A DNA stretch of 64,000 nt from Actinomycetes bacterium. Lineage in GTDB: Bacteria; Actinomycetota; Actinomycetes; Mycobacteriales; Mycobacteriaceae. The notes under the pieces were generated by a model. It worked only from the letters and a program-made list of their open reading frames with translations, was not told the origin of the DNA and ran no database searches. Of the stretch, positions 8,476 through 17,144 are shown one piece after another. The position numbers and the translations under genes were made by a program. Numbering within the stretch: position 1 is the stretch's first letter; each line of letters begins with the position of its first letter. The stretch is taken from contig JAEZZR010000001.1 of NCBI GenBank assembly GCA_023418505.1, positions 248,001-312,000 on the forward strand, read 5' to 3'.

Positions 8476-9030
8476 TTACTTCTTGAATGGGAAGCCCAGT
8501 TCGCGAAGTAGTGCGCGACCTTCTTCGTTGTTGGTAGCCGAGGTCACCACGGTGATATCCATACCACGTGGACGATCCACCTTGTCTACGTCAATTTCGT
8601 AGAACATGGTCTGCTCGGTCAAACCGAAGGTGTAGTTACCGTGACCATCGAACTGCTGATCAGACAAACCGCGGAAGTCACGAATACGTGGCAAAGCTAC
8701 GGTGAGTAGACGATCCAAGAATTCCCACATGCGGTCGCCACGCAAAGTAACGCGAGCACCAATGGCGTCGCCTTCACGGAGCTTGAAGTTCGCGATGGAC
8801 TTACGTGCACGGCGGGTTTCTGGCTTCTGGCCGGTAATCAGGGTCAGATCTTCCAGAGCGCCATTGATCTGCTTCTTATCCTGAGCAGCTGCGCCAACAC
8901 CCATGTTGACCACAACTTTGGTCACACCTGGGATCTGCATAACGTTTTCGTAAGAGAATTCGTCCTGCAGCTTGGTGCGGATCTCTTCGCGGTAACGGGT
9001 CTTCAGACGAGGAGTGTAGTTTTCGCTCAT
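8476..9030 (-). CDS. rplE: 50S ribosomal protein L5
   Basis: L5 (184 residues) binds 5S rRNA in the central protuberance of the large subunit. The family blocks IPGVTKVVVNMGVGAAAQD, TGQKPETRRARKSIANFKLR and DRPRGMDITVVTSATNNEEG are intact, and the length is normal. It is the last gene of a three-gene unit (rplN, rplX, rplE), three bases after rplX. In most bacteria rpsN/rpsH would follow. Here three stem-loops and unrelated genes follow. Confidence 0.98.
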   Translation of the reverse strand: MSENYTPRLKTRYREEIRTKLQDEFSYENVMQIPGVTKVVVNMGVGAAAQDKKQINGALEDLTLITGQKPETRRARKSIANFKLREGDAIGARVTLRGDRMWEFLDRLLTVALPRIRDFRGLSDQQFDGHGNYTFGLTEQTMFYEIDVDKVDRPRGMDITVVTSATNNEEGRALLRELGFPFKK

Positions 9031-9033
9031 GGC

Positions 9034-9348
9034 TTAGATGTCCTTCCCGGTACGGCGGGAGATGCGAATCTTGTTGCCGTCTTCATCGAAGCGGTAGCCC
9101 ACGCGAGTTGGGGTTCCCTCTTCGTCGACCAGCATCACATTCGACACGTGAATAGGAGCTTCCTGGGTGACAATGCCACCAGACGAAGCGCCACGCTCTG
9201 CCGCAGAGTTTGCAACGTGCTTCTTAATGCGGTTAACACCCTCAACCAGAACCTTGCCACGCTTCGGGTAAGCCTCGATGACCTTGCCCTGAGCGCCCTT
9301 GTCTGGACCTGAGATAACCAAAACGGTATCGCCCTTGCGGATCTTCAC
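9034..9348 (-). CDS. rplX: 50S ribosomal protein L24
   Basis: L24 (104 residues) is an early assembly protein of the large subunit. The KOW motif is visible in KGDTVLVISGPDKGAQGKVI near the N-terminus. It starts with GTG directly after the rplN stop codon (TAAGTG), which suggests tight translational coupling. Length and sequence are ordinary for actinobacteria. Confidence 0.98.
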   Translation of the reverse strand: MKIRKGDTVLVISGPDKGAQGKVIEAYPKRGKVLVEGVNRIKKHVANSAAERGASSGGIVTQEAPIHVSNVMLVDEEGTPTRVGYRFDEDGNKIRISRRTGKDI

Positions 9349-9717
9349 TTAAATCACCTCCGGTGCGAGAGACACGATCTTCATGTACTTCTTGTCACGA
9401 AGTTCGCGAGCAACAGGGCCGAAGATACGGGTGCCACGTGGCTCCCCATCAGCCTTGATAATTACTGCTGCATTCTCGTCGAAAGCAATGTAGGAACCAT
9501 CTGGACGACGGGTTTCCTTCTTTGCACGTACGATCACAGCCTTGACGATATCGCCTGCCTTGACGTTGCCGCCCGGGGTAGCTTCCTTGACGGTAGCGAC
9601 GATGGTGTCGCCAATGCCAGCGAAGCGTCGGGTCGAGCCACCGAGCACGCGGATGCACAGGATTTCCCGAGCACCGGTGTTGTCGGCAACACGCAGACGC
9701 GATTCTTGCTGAATCAC
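9349..9717 (-). CDS. rplN: 50S ribosomal protein L14
   Basis: L14 (122 residues) lies at the subunit interface and is recognised by its start MIQQESRLRVADNTGARE and end FGPVARELRDKKYMKIVSLA. It opens a new transcription unit. The roughly 200 bases upstream separate it from the lipoprotein gene and must hold its promoter, because rpsQ, its usual neighbour, lies about 2.5 kb away behind two unrelated genes. Confidence 0.98.
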   Translation of the reverse strand: MIQQESRLRVADNTGAREILCIRVLGGSTRRFAGIGDTIVATVKEATPGGNVKAGDIVKAVIVRAKKETRRPDGSYIAFDENAAVIIKADGEPRGTRIFGPVARELRDKKYMKIVSLAPEVI

Positions 9718-9920
9718 TGCGGTTCTCCTTGACCTGGTTGCATCGTGCGCCAGATTTCCGTCCTAGACGCACGCGGTCTTGTACTTTAAAACTCGTGTGA
9801 AAGCGGGCGGTCACGGCGGTGTGTACGCCGGTAACTACCCGCTGGATTCACAACTGTCGAATTATCGCATAAGGCGCGAAAAGATCCAAATGGATTGTTG
9901 GATCCGTGGTACGAGTGGGC

Positions 9921-10499
9921 TTACTCGCCTGGCAGGTTGCCTTCGTGTGCCAACTGTGCGGACTGCTCGTCCCAGTAGTAGTACACTTCCTCGCCACCGG
10001 AGTACTTGATGGTTACCCCGTAGCCGTCTGGGTCTGCGGTTACTTCCGTAGCTTCCAAAGGTTCCAGGCTATCTACGCCTTGGTATTCACCCAAGTGGAA
10101 GAACAGTACCTTGGTGAAGCGCTGGTCAGAGCCGTCACGATTGTCTTGTTCCACTACGGCGTAGGTGACGGTGCCACAAGGGTCGTAGTTCGAGTCGCCC
10201 TTGTATGCCCAACCCCCGCGGTCGTTACGGTAGTCGCGATTGATTTCGCCTACCGCGTCGTGGATCGCTTTCGCGTTGTTGTCGTGCTTACATTCTTCAG
10301 GTTTCGCTTCGTCTGGGTTGGCAGATTCGCTTGCCGACGACGTAGCATCACCTGCTGCTTCCGACGCCGTCGCCGTTACCGACGCTGCGGTTTCGGTTAC
10401 ATCATTCGCCGCATCATCGGAGCTGCAGGCCACAAGTCCGGTGGCTCCCGCAGCCAAAATGATCGACACGATTGCACTAGAGGACTTCTTAATCTTCAT
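9921..10499 (-). CDS. LppP/LprE-type secreted lipoprotein
   Basis: This is a 192-residue lipoprotein when started at MKIKKSSSAI. Four more codons upstream are possible. The signal peptide ends in a lipobox-like GLVACS. A Thr/Ala/Ser/Glu-rich linker leads to a globular domain with AIHDAVGEINRDYRND, DPCGTVTYAVVEQDN and QRFTKVLFFHLGEYQG, the pattern of the actinobacterial LppP/LprE family, whose function is not known. Two Cys in the domain could form a disulfide. It sits between the GH32 gene and rplN on the same strand. Confidence 0.8.
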   Translation of the reverse strand: MKIKKSSSAIVSIILAAGATGLVACSSDDAANDVTETAASVTATASEAAGDATSSASESANPDEAKPEECKHDNNAKAIHDAVGEINRDYRNDRGGWAYKGDSNYDPCGTVTYAVVEQDNRDGSDQRFTKVLFFHLGEYQGVDSLEPLEATEVTADPDGYGVTIKYSGGEEVYYYWDEQSAQLAHEGNLPGE

Positions 10500-10575
10500 G
10501 TGTCCGACCATAGCAGCGCTAGGGTTAGCGCTCAGCCCCGAAGCGACATCATTCGGATGTAGTTTCGATAACGGT

Positions 10576-12078
10576 TTACTCTGCTAGTTGCCAGCCGGCC
10601 CACGGTGTCACTGTAGGTGAATACGCCATGCTAGAAGCACAAATTGTCCCTGCTGCATTCCATATTTCAATAGCGCATCCATCTGCTGTGAGCTGCCACT
10701 GCGATGATTCCGGTACCGCTATTACACGCTGATCACATGCGGCATTTTCATCCCATCGGATTAGTGTGAGCTGCCCTGCGCCGGCATCCAGGCTCGCTTC
10801 GAAGCACGCGCAACCGGTTTCGTCGTAAAGCACGGCCTGCCAATTTTCCTCGCCAGGTAGCTGAATGTGGTGTAGCCGATCGTGCTGTTGCTTTTCCCGC
10901 GCAGATTGCGCCGGCACGAGCGGACGCTGCTTCAAAAGCCCCTTTTCTAGCCAGACCAACCGCGGCCAGGTGAGAGCGTGGATCCAACCGTGGTGCAGAG
11001 TTGGTGCGTCGTCAGCATCTGGTAGCCCCATCCAACCAACCAGCAACGCGGTATCGGCGGAAAGGTTTAGCAACTGTGGCGCATAAAACTGATGTCCATA
11101 ATCCAACTCCGCAAATCCCCTGCTCACCCGGAACGTGGTGCCATCGAGTTTGCCCACCACATACCCGCACTGGTCTGAACTGGCATAGTGTGTGACGCCC
11201 GCTTCATCGACCACGCGCTCCAACCCTTGCGGACAGATCACCAGCACATCGTAGTGCTCGCCGGTGGCACTGTCGCGCAGAGTCAGCAGGTTCGGGCACT
11301 CCCACATATAGCCACCGGGGATCAGATCCGGAGCACCACCGGGCTGCGCTTGGGAAAGATCGAAGTCCAGCAATCCCTGATAATCCCACTGGGCTAGATA
11401 AGGGTCATCGCTGGCATAGAGCGCTACGGCGGGGATACTCTTGTGCTCCTCGGCGTCCGGTGTCTGGTTGTCTGCCTCGCGCGCCGCACCGATAACCATC
11501 CGCATCCACCCCGGCCGAGCAGGATTTTTCGTCACCATGGGATCGCGGAAATCACCGCCGATGCCCGCTGGCGGTTCCGGGATAATTGGATTTTTTGCTT
11601 CACGACGGTAAAAGCCACCGTGTGCACCATTAATATCTGTAACCCGCACGATGTTCTGGCTCGGACGCCGGTTGCTACCTGCAGTATCGGGTTGCCCAGC
11701 ATCATCTACTTTGAGATTGCCGGTATAGAACAGCACGGGATTTCCATCGGCATCAAATGATGCGCCGCCTGAATAGCAGCCATGCAGATCGTACGAGTGA
11801 TCCGGGTACAGGGCATCAGGATGATGTTGCCAAGTGCCGTCCCAAGCATGGGGTGCTTCGCCAGCTTCATCGTGCTGCACCGAGCTCTCGTAATCGAATG
11901 CTGTCGACGCATGCCCCCATCCGATTCGCTTAGGCTGTGCCGGGAATGAGGGATCGTGTTGGAAAAATACGTGTAGGCGTCCGTCGTAAAGCAACATGCC
12001 GTTGGGATCGTTCAACCGCCCTGCGGCTGGGGTGATGTGCGACTGCGGGCGGTAGTGATCCGTGTTGCGTGACTTCAT
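10576..12078 (-). CDS. GH32 sucrose-6-phosphate hydrolase / invertase
   Basis: This is a 500-residue GH32 beta-fructosidase from the ATG at 12078 (MKSRNTDHYRP). The open frame extends upstream into a hairpin region and carries no conserved residues there. The nucleophile motif is AAGRLNDPNG, the transition-state motif GGDFRDP and the acid/base motif YMWECPNL, followed by a C-terminal beta-sandwich. No signal peptide is seen, so it should act in the cytoplasm on sucrose-6-phosphate or sucrose. No sucrose PTS or fructokinase is adjacent, so the ScrB assignment is by family only. The gene is unusual in lying inside the ribosomal protein block, between rpsQ and rplN. Confidence 0.88.
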   Translation of the reverse strand: MKSRNTDHYRPQSHITPAAGRLNDPNGMLLYDGRLHVFFQHDPSFPAQPKRIGWGHASTAFDYESSVQHDEAGEAPHAWDGTWQHHPDALYPDHSYDLHGCYSGGASFDADGNPVLFYTGNLKVDDAGQPDTAGSNRRPSQNIVRVTDINGAHGGFYRREAKNPIIPEPPAGIGGDFRDPMVTKNPARPGWMRMVIGAAREADNQTPDAEEHKSIPAVALYASDDPYLAQWDYQGLLDFDLSQAQPGGAPDLIPGGYMWECPNLLTLRDSATGEHYDVLVICPQGLERVVDEAGVTHYASSDQCGYVVGKLDGTTFRVSRGFAELDYGHQFYAPQLLNLSADTALLVGWMGLPDADDAPTLHHGWIHALTWPRLVWLEKGLLKQRPLVPAQSAREKQQHDRLHHIQLPGEENWQAVLYDETGCACFEASLDAGAGQLTLIRWDENAACDQRVIAVPESSQWQLTADGCAIEIWNAAGTICASSMAYSPTVTPWAGWQLAE

Positions 12079-12173
12079 AATTACATTATGGGTAACGGGC
12101 ACGATCGGTGGCGATGCGGTGGCTCCAGTGCGCTTTGCCAATAGGGCAGCTTCTAGCTCCCTACCAATAGCTA

Positions 12174-12297
12174 AAGCCCCTAGCGAAAGGCTCTTGACTG
12201 GAACCTTGCTAGGGGCTTGCAAACCCTTTAGGTCATCGCCAGGATAGGCACTCGCCTGCCTGACGATGAAAGCTTCGAAAGCTCAAAGCGAGCTTTA
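12174..12297 (-). terminator. Three stem-loops behind rpsQ
   Basis: AAAGCTC/GAGCTTT overlaps the rpsQ stop (about 12279-12297). TCATCGCCAGG/CCTGACGATGA (12233-12268) has one mismatch. AAGCCCCTAGC/GCTAGGGGCTT (12174-12184 and 12208-12218) is a perfect 11-bp stem with a 23-base loop. None has a strong T run, so they may be a processing or Rho-assisted end of the S10 operon. Confidence 0.6.
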
Positions 12298-12570
12298 CTT
12301 CGCCTTCTCCACGATCTCGACCAAGCGGAAGTGCTTGTCCTTAGACAGTGGGCGGGTTTCTTCGATACGAACGCGGTCGCCGACGCCGGCGATTTCGTTT
12401 TCGTCGTGCGCCTTCACCTTGGAGTTCGTGCGCATAATCTTGCCGTATAGGGCGTGCTGCTTACGGTCTTCTAGCTCGACAACGATGGTCTTTTGCATCT
12501 TGTCGGAGACAACGTAACCAGTGCGAACCTTACGTGCGCCAGCTTTCTGGGTCATGTTTTCCTCGCTCAT
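12295..12570 (-). CDS. rpsQ: 30S ribosomal protein S17
   Basis: S17 (91 residues) binds 16S rRNA early in assembly. The core RTGYVVSDKMQKTIVVELED and RVRIEETRPLSKDKHFRLVE is intact. It overlaps rpmC by four bases (ATGA). It is the last gene of the S10 operon here. A cluster of stem-loops and a GH32 gene follow instead of rplN. Confidence 0.98.
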   Translation of the reverse strand: MSEENMTQKAGARKVRTGYVVSDKMQKTIVVELEDRKQHALYGKIMRTNSKVKAHDENEIAGVGDRVRIEETRPLSKDKHFRLVEIVEKAK

Positions 12571-12803
12571 GCTGCATCACCATCGTTTGGAGCTGCGGAC
12601 AGTCCGAGCTCGCGCTCCCGCAGAATCGTGTAGATACGGGCAATGTCCTTGCGGACGGTGCCCAAACGGCGGTTGTTGGACAACTGACCGGTAGCTGCCT
12701 GGAAACGGAGGTTGAACAGCTCCTCCTTAGACTCCTTGAGCTTACTTACCAGCTCGTCTTTGCTGAGCGAGCGGAGCTCATGGGCTGGAATGCCATTAGC
12801 CAT
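12567..12803 (-). CDS. rpmC: 50S ribosomal protein L29
   Basis: L29 (78 residues) lies near the peptide exit. It contains ELRSLSKDELVSKLKESKEE, LFNLRFQAATGQL and the RRLGTVRKDIARI helix of the family. Its stop overlaps the rpsQ start and its start overlaps the rplP stop by one base, so the three are translationally coupled. Confidence 0.97.
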   Translation of the reverse strand: MANGIPAHELRSLSKDELVSKLKESKEELFNLRFQAATGQLSNNRRLGTVRKDIARIYTILRERELGLSAAPNDGDAA

Positions 12804-13219
12804 TAGAACTGATCCTCCTTCCGGACAACTCGGGTCTTCATCGGAAGCTTAGCGCCAGCGCGCTTGAGAGCTTCCATCGCGGTGCGCTCGTTCGGGTAAG
12901 ACATTTCGAACATCACGCGACCTGGCTTCACGTTTGCGATCCACTTTTCCACAGGCCCCTTACCGGAACCCATACGCACACCAAGTGGCTTCTGGGTCAG
13001 TGGGCGGTCTGGGAAGATGTTGATCCAAACCTTGCCACCACGCTTGACGTGGCGGTTGATTGCAATACGTGCAGCTTCGATCTGACGGTTAGTTACGTAA
13101 CCTGGCTCGAGAGCCTGGAGACCGTAGTCACCGAAGTTAACCCGATTTCCGCCCTTGGAGATACCAGTACGCTTTGGACGGTGCTGACGACGGTATTTCA
13201 CGCGCTTCGGGATGAGCAT
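12803..13219 (-). CDS. rplP: 50S ribosomal protein L16
   Basis: L16 (138 residues) helps form the A-site region of the large subunit. The true start is the ATG at 13219, giving MLIPKRVKYRRQHRP. The frame is open further upstream but only as a shadow of the rpsC 3' end. The conserved GNRVNFGDYGLQALEPGYVT and RMGSGKGPVEKWIANVKPGR blocks are present. It starts four bases after the rpsC stop. Confidence 0.97.
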   Translation of the reverse strand: MLIPKRVKYRRQHRPKRTGISKGGNRVNFGDYGLQALEPGYVTNRQIEAARIAINRHVKRGGKVWINIFPDRPLTQKPLGVRMGSGKGPVEKWIANVKPGRVMFEMSYPNERTAMEALKRAGAKLPMKTRVVRKEDQF

Positions 13220-13223
13220 GTAA

Positions 13224-13967
13224 TTAGCCCTCCTTCTTCTCAGAGGCACGCTGGCGACGCTTGCCACCGCGGCGTGGTCGCTCGTTGCGATCACGACGAC
13301 GGCGGTCGCCACCGGCGTTCATCTCGGATTCGCGACGTCCACCGATCACGTCACCCTTGTAGATCCACACCTTGACGCCAATGCGGCCGAAAGTGGTGTG
13401 AGCTTCGTGGGTGCCGTAGTCGATTTCCGCACGCAAAGTGTGCAGTGGAACGCGACCTTCGTGGTAACGCTCGGTGCGGCCCATTTCTGCGCCACCCAGG
13501 CGACCGGAGCATACAACCTTGATGCCCTTTACCTGTGGCTGACGCATTGCAGACTGGATAGCCTTGCGCATTGCACGACGGAATGCGACACGGTTTGCCA
13601 GCTGCTCGGCGATGGACTGTGCTACCAACTTAGCGTCTGCATCAACGTTCTTGACTTCAAGAATGTTGAGCTGAACCTGCTTGCCGGTGAGCTTTTCCAG
13701 CTTCGCACGGATACGGTCTGCTTCCGCACCGCGGCGGCCGATGACGATACCTGGGCGAGCGGTGTGAATGTCGACGCGTACACGATCGCGGGTGCGTTCG
13801 ATAACTACGTCGGAAATTCCGGCACGCTCTAGACCCTTGGACAGAAGATCGCGGATCTTGATGTCTTCGGCTAGGTAGTCGGCGTACTGCTTATCGGCGT
13901 ACCAACGGGACTTCCAGTCGCTGGAGATACCGAGGCGCAGGCCGTGTGGATGAATCTTCTGACCCAC
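13224..13967 (-). CDS. rpsC: 30S ribosomal protein S3
   Basis: S3 (247 residues) lines the mRNA entry tunnel. The N-terminal KH domain contains GIVIGRRGAEADRIRAKLEK. The C-terminal domain has CSGRLGGAEMGRTERYHEGR. A long Arg/Lys-rich tail (GGDRRRRDRNERPRRGGKRR) is typical of actinobacterial S3. Its start overlaps the rplV stop by one base. Confidence 0.98.
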   Translation of the reverse strand: MGQKIHPHGLRLGISSDWKSRWYADKQYADYLAEDIKIRDLLSKGLERAGISDVVIERTRDRVRVDIHTARPGIVIGRRGAEADRIRAKLEKLTGKQVQLNILEVKNVDADAKLVAQSIAEQLANRVAFRRAMRKAIQSAMRQPQVKGIKVVCSGRLGGAEMGRTERYHEGRVPLHTLRAEIDYGTHEAHTTFGRIGVKVWIYKGDVIGGRRESEMNAGGDRRRRDRNERPRRGGKRRQRASEKKEG

Positions 13968-14329
13968 TACCGGTCACCTTCCTTCTGGCTCTCGACGACC
14001 ACAGTGATGTGGCTCGTGCGCTTGCGGACCTGGAAAGCACGACCCTGCGCACGTGGGCGGAAGCGCTTCATGGTTGGTCCTTCATCCGCGAAGCACTCGG
14101 AGATAACCAAGGTGCGTGGATCCAGACCGAAATTGTTTTCAGCGTTTGCTGCTGCAGATGCGACAACCTTAGCGATTGGCTCGGATGCGCTCTGTGGAGC
14201 GTATTCCAAGATCGCTAGTGCTTCGGATACCGACTTGCCGCGAACAGTGTCTAGTACACGGCGAGCCTTCATTGGGGTGCAGCGGACGAAGCGCGCGGTT
14301 GCGCGTGCCGAGGTGATGTCGTTGCTCAT
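13967..14329 (-). CDS. rplV: 50S ribosomal protein L22
   Basis: L22 (120 residues) lines the peptide exit tunnel. It shows ARFVRCTPMKARRVLDTVRG and the C-terminal RFRPRAQGRAFQVRKRTSHI loop region near the macrolide site, without obvious deletion or insertion. It lies between rpsS and rpsC in the normal S10 operon order. Confidence 0.98.
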   Translation of the reverse strand: MSNDITSARATARFVRCTPMKARRVLDTVRGKSVSEALAILEYAPQSASEPIAKVVASAAANAENNFGLDPRTLVISECFADEGPTMKRFRPRAQGRAFQVRKRTSHITVVVESQKEGDR

Positions 14330-14332
14330 AGC

Positions 14333-14611
14333 TTATCGACGTCCCTTCTTGTCGTCCTTTACGTGACCCTTAAAGGTCTTGGTCGGTGCGAATTCACCCA
14401 GCTTGTGGCCAACCATAGAGTCGTCCACGAATACCGGCACGTGCTTGCGTCCATCGTGGACAGCAAAGGTGTGACCGATGAAGTCTGGGAGAATCGTCGA
14501 ACGACGAGACCAGGTCTTAATAACTTGCTTGGTGCCCTTTTCGTTCTGAGCGTCTACCTTCGCCAGGAGGTGCTCATCAACGAACGGGCCCTTCTTTAGG
14601 CTGCGTGGCAT
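14333..14611 (-). CDS. rpsS: 30S ribosomal protein S19
   Basis: S19 (92 residues) sits in the head of the small subunit. It starts MPRSLKKGPFVDEHLL and contains WSRRSTILPDFIGHTFAVHD and MVGHKLGEFAPTKTFKGH, both canonical. It is in normal order between rplB and rplV. Confidence 0.98.
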   Translation of the reverse strand: MPRSLKKGPFVDEHLLAKVDAQNEKGTKQVIKTWSRRSTILPDFIGHTFAVHDGRKHVPVFVDDSMVGHKLGEFAPTKTFKGHVKDDKKGRR

Positions 14612-14623
14612 AGCTTAACCTCC

Positions 14624-15466
14624 TTAGCGCTTCTTCGACTTGTTAGTACGACGGCGACGCACGATCAGCTTGTCGCTTGGGCGGTTAGGCTTCCGGGTGC
14701 GGCCTTCCTTCTGACCCCATGGGGATACAGGGTGACGACCACCGGAAGTCTTACCTTCACCACCACCGTGTGGGTGATCAACTGGGTTCATCACAACACC
14801 GCGGACGGTTGGGCGTACGCCCTTCCAGCGCATACGGCCGGCTTTGCCCCAGCGGATGTTGATCTGATCCTGGTTTCCGACCTCGCCGATGGTGGCACGG
14901 CAACGTGCATCCACGCGACGAATTTCGGAAGAAGGCATACGCAGCACTGCGTACTTGCCTTCCTTACCCAGCAGCTGGATCGAAGCACCAGCGGAGCGAG
15001 CTAGCTGCGCGCCCTTGCCTGGCTTCAATTCCACAGCGTGGATGGTGGTACCGGTTGGGATGTTACGCAGTGGCAGGTTGTTGCCAACCTTGATGTCTGC
15101 GTTTGGACCGGCTTCCACTACAGTGCCCTGCTTCAGGTTACGAGGCGCTACGATGTAACGCTTTTCACCGTCTGCGTAGTGCAGCAACGCAATGTTGGCG
15201 GTGCGGTTTGGATCGTACTCGATATGAGCGACCTTTGCCGGAATGCCGTCCTTGTCATTGCGACGGAAGTCGATAACACGGTACTGACGCTTGTGTCCAC
15301 CGCCCTTATGACGGGTGGTGATGTGGCCGTGTACGTTGCGGCCACCAGTCTTCGACAGCGGGCGCAGCAGAGACTTCTCTGGGGTTGAGCGAGTAATTTC
15401 GCTGAACTCAGAGACGGAGCTCTGGCGGCGACCCGGCGTAGTCGGCTTGTATTTACGAATAGCCAT
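14624..15466 (-). CDS. rplB: 50S ribosomal protein L2
   Basis: L2 (280 residues) is needed for subunit joining and peptidyl transferase function. It contains KTGGRNVHGHITTRHKGGGH, YADGEKRYIVAPRNLKQG and the functional MNPVDHPHGGGEGKTSGGRH loop with its conserved His. It is in normal S10 operon order. Confidence 0.98.
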   Translation of the reverse strand: MAIRKYKPTTPGRRQSSVSEFSEITRSTPEKSLLRPLSKTGGRNVHGHITTRHKGGGHKRQYRVIDFRRNDKDGIPAKVAHIEYDPNRTANIALLHYADGEKRYIVAPRNLKQGTVVEAGPNADIKVGNNLPLRNIPTGTTIHAVELKPGKGAQLARSAGASIQLLGKEGKYAVLRMPSSEIRRVDARCRATIGEVGNQDQINIRWGKAGRMRWKGVRPTVRGVVMNPVDHPHGGGEGKTSGGRHPVSPWGQKEGRTRKPNRPSDKLIVRRRRTNKSKKR

Positions 15467-15503
15467 ACTGTTGCTCTTCCTTTAACTTCCTCGTCGGTTC
15501 GCG

Positions 15504-15809
15504 TTAGCTAGCCGAACCACCGAAGATGTCGATCGGATCGCTGCCGGCCGCGAGAGTCACGTAGGCGCGCTTGGTGTTCTTGCGCTTACCGTAACCGGTG
15601 CGGGTGCGCTTGCGCTTACCCTCACGATTGGTGGTATTGACGCTGTCTACCTTGACGCCAAAGATCTCCTGGACCGCGATCTTGATTTGGGTCTTGTTTG
15701 AGTCTGGGTGAACAAGGAACGTGTAAACGTTCTGCTCCATCAGTCCGTAGGACTTCTCAGACACAACCGGGGCGAGAATAATGTCGCGGGGATCTGCGAT
15801 GGTAGCCAT
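15504..15809 (-). CDS. rplW: 50S ribosomal protein L23
   Basis: L23 (101 residues) lies at the tunnel exit and is a docking site for trigger factor and SRP. It shows DIILAPVVSEKSYGLMEQNV and FGVKVDSVNTTNREGKRKRT. Its start overlaps the rplD stop by one base. Confidence 0.98.
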   Translation of the reverse strand: MATIADPRDIILAPVVSEKSYGLMEQNVYTFLVHPDSNKTQIKIAVQEIFGVKVDSVNTTNREGKRKRTRTGYGKRKNTKRAYVTLAAGSDPIDIFGGSAS

Positions 15810-16462
15810 TACTTCTCCTCCTTCTTCTCACCAGTGGTGCGGTTGATGAAATCGTTCAGTGCCTGCACAGAGAACACAACGTCGTCAGCGAGCAAGACGT
15901 CGTAGGTGTTCAACTGATCCTGTGGCAATGCAGCTACATTTGGCAGGTTGTTAACAGACTTCCAAGCGGTCTTGTCTTCACGTGGAAGCACAACTAGTAC
16001 GCGCTTGCGGTCGGTTAGACGCTCGATGAAGCTACGTGCAGCCTTGGTGGATGGAGTCTGGCCTGCTACCAATTCCTCGATCACGTGAATGCGATCGTGG
16101 CGAGCACGGTCAGACAATGCGCCACGAAGTGCAGCAGCAATCATCTTCTTTGGGGTGCGCTGAGCGTAGTTGCGTGGCACTGGGCCATGTACTACGCCAC
16201 CGCCGGTCCAGTGAGGAGCACGGATCGAACCCTGGCGAGCACGACCGGTACCCTTCTGGCGCCATGGCTTGCGGCCACCGCCACGAACCTCACCGCGGGT
16301 CTTCACCTTGTGAGTACCCTGGCGGGCTGCAGCTTGCTGAGCCACAACAACCTGGTGCATCAACGGGATGGACACCGTGGCATCGAATACAGATGCTGGC
16401 AGTTCAACGGAACCATTGGTGCCACCGTCGATGGTGTGTACGTCTAGCTTCAGATTCGTCAT
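15809..16462 (-). CDS. rplD: 50S ribosomal protein L4
   Basis: L4 (217 residues) has a tunnel-lining loop visible in GGGRKPWRQKGTGRARQGSI, and later KMIAAALRGALSDRARHDRI. The loop is of standard sequence, so nothing suggests macrolide resistance. It overlaps rplC by four bases (ATGA). Confidence 0.98.
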   Translation of the reverse strand: MTNLKLDVHTIDGGTNGSVELPASVFDATVSIPLMHQVVVAQQAAARQGTHKVKTRGEVRGGGRKPWRQKGTGRARQGSIRAPHWTGGGVVHGPVPRNYAQRTPKKMIAAALRGALSDRARHDRIHVIEELVAGQTPSTKAARSFIERLTDRKRVLVVLPREDKTAWKSVNNLPNVAALPQDQLNTYDVLLADDVVFSVQALNDFINRTTGEKKEEK

Positions 16463-17115
16463 GCGCGAGCACCACCTTTCACAGCGGTCTTAACAACCAG
16501 CAGGCCACCGCGGTTACCTGGAACTGCACCCTTGATGAGCAGCAAGTTCGAATCCGCATCTACCTTCTGGATCTTCAGGTTTTGGGTGGTGACCCGATCC
16601 TGGCCCATACGTCCAGCCATACGCTTGCCCTTGAAGACGCGCGCGGGGGTTGCGCATGCACCGATGCCGCCAACGCGACGGTGTGCAGCCTGGTTACCGT
16701 GGGATGCACCCTGGCCAGCGAAGCCGTGGCGCTTCATAGCGCCAGCAAAGCCCTTGCCCTTGGTGGTGCCGGTAACGTCGACGTACTCGATGTCGCCGAA
16801 GATATCTACGCCTACGGTCTGACCGACCTCGTAAGAGGACGCGTCTGCCGTGCGGATTTCTACGGTGTGACGACGTGGGGTCACGCCAGCCTTCTTAAAG
16901 TGGCCAGCCTGTGGCTTCTTGACCTTACGAGGGTCAATTTCACCGAATGCAATCTGAACGGCGTCGTAGCCGTCCTTTTCCTTGGTGCGAACCTGGGTCA
17001 CAACGCATGGCCCTGCTTCGACGACGGTCACCGGTACAACACGGTTTTCCTCGTCAAAGACCTGAGTCATGCCGAGCTTGGTGCCCAGGATGCCCTTGAT
17101 CTCTGTTTCACTCAT
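16459..17115 (-). CDS. rplC: 50S ribosomal protein L3
   Basis: L3 (218 residues) is an early assembly protein near the peptidyl transferase centre. It starts MSETEIKGILGTKLGMTQVF and has the loop KGFAGAMKRHGFAGQGASHG. It is the second gene of the S10 operon, 29 bases after rpsJ. Confidence 0.98.
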   Translation of the reverse strand: MSETEIKGILGTKLGMTQVFDEENRVVPVTVVEAGPCVVTQVRTKEKDGYDAVQIAFGEIDPRKVKKPQAGHFKKAGVTPRRHTVEIRTADASSYEVGQTVGVDIFGDIEYVDVTGTTKGKGFAGAMKRHGFAGQGASHGNQAAHRRVGGIGACATPARVFKGKRMAGRMGQDRVTTQNLKIQKVDADSNLLLIKGAVPGNRGGLLVVKTAVKGGARA

Positions 17116-17144
17116 TATCTAATCTCCGCTGCCAAATCTCCGAC

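Noticed and set aside
12079..12222. 48-residue N-terminal extension of the GH32 protein
   Set aside because: It would be translated through a perfect 11-bp stem-loop and has no family conservation; the ATG at 12078 precedes the first conserved segment.
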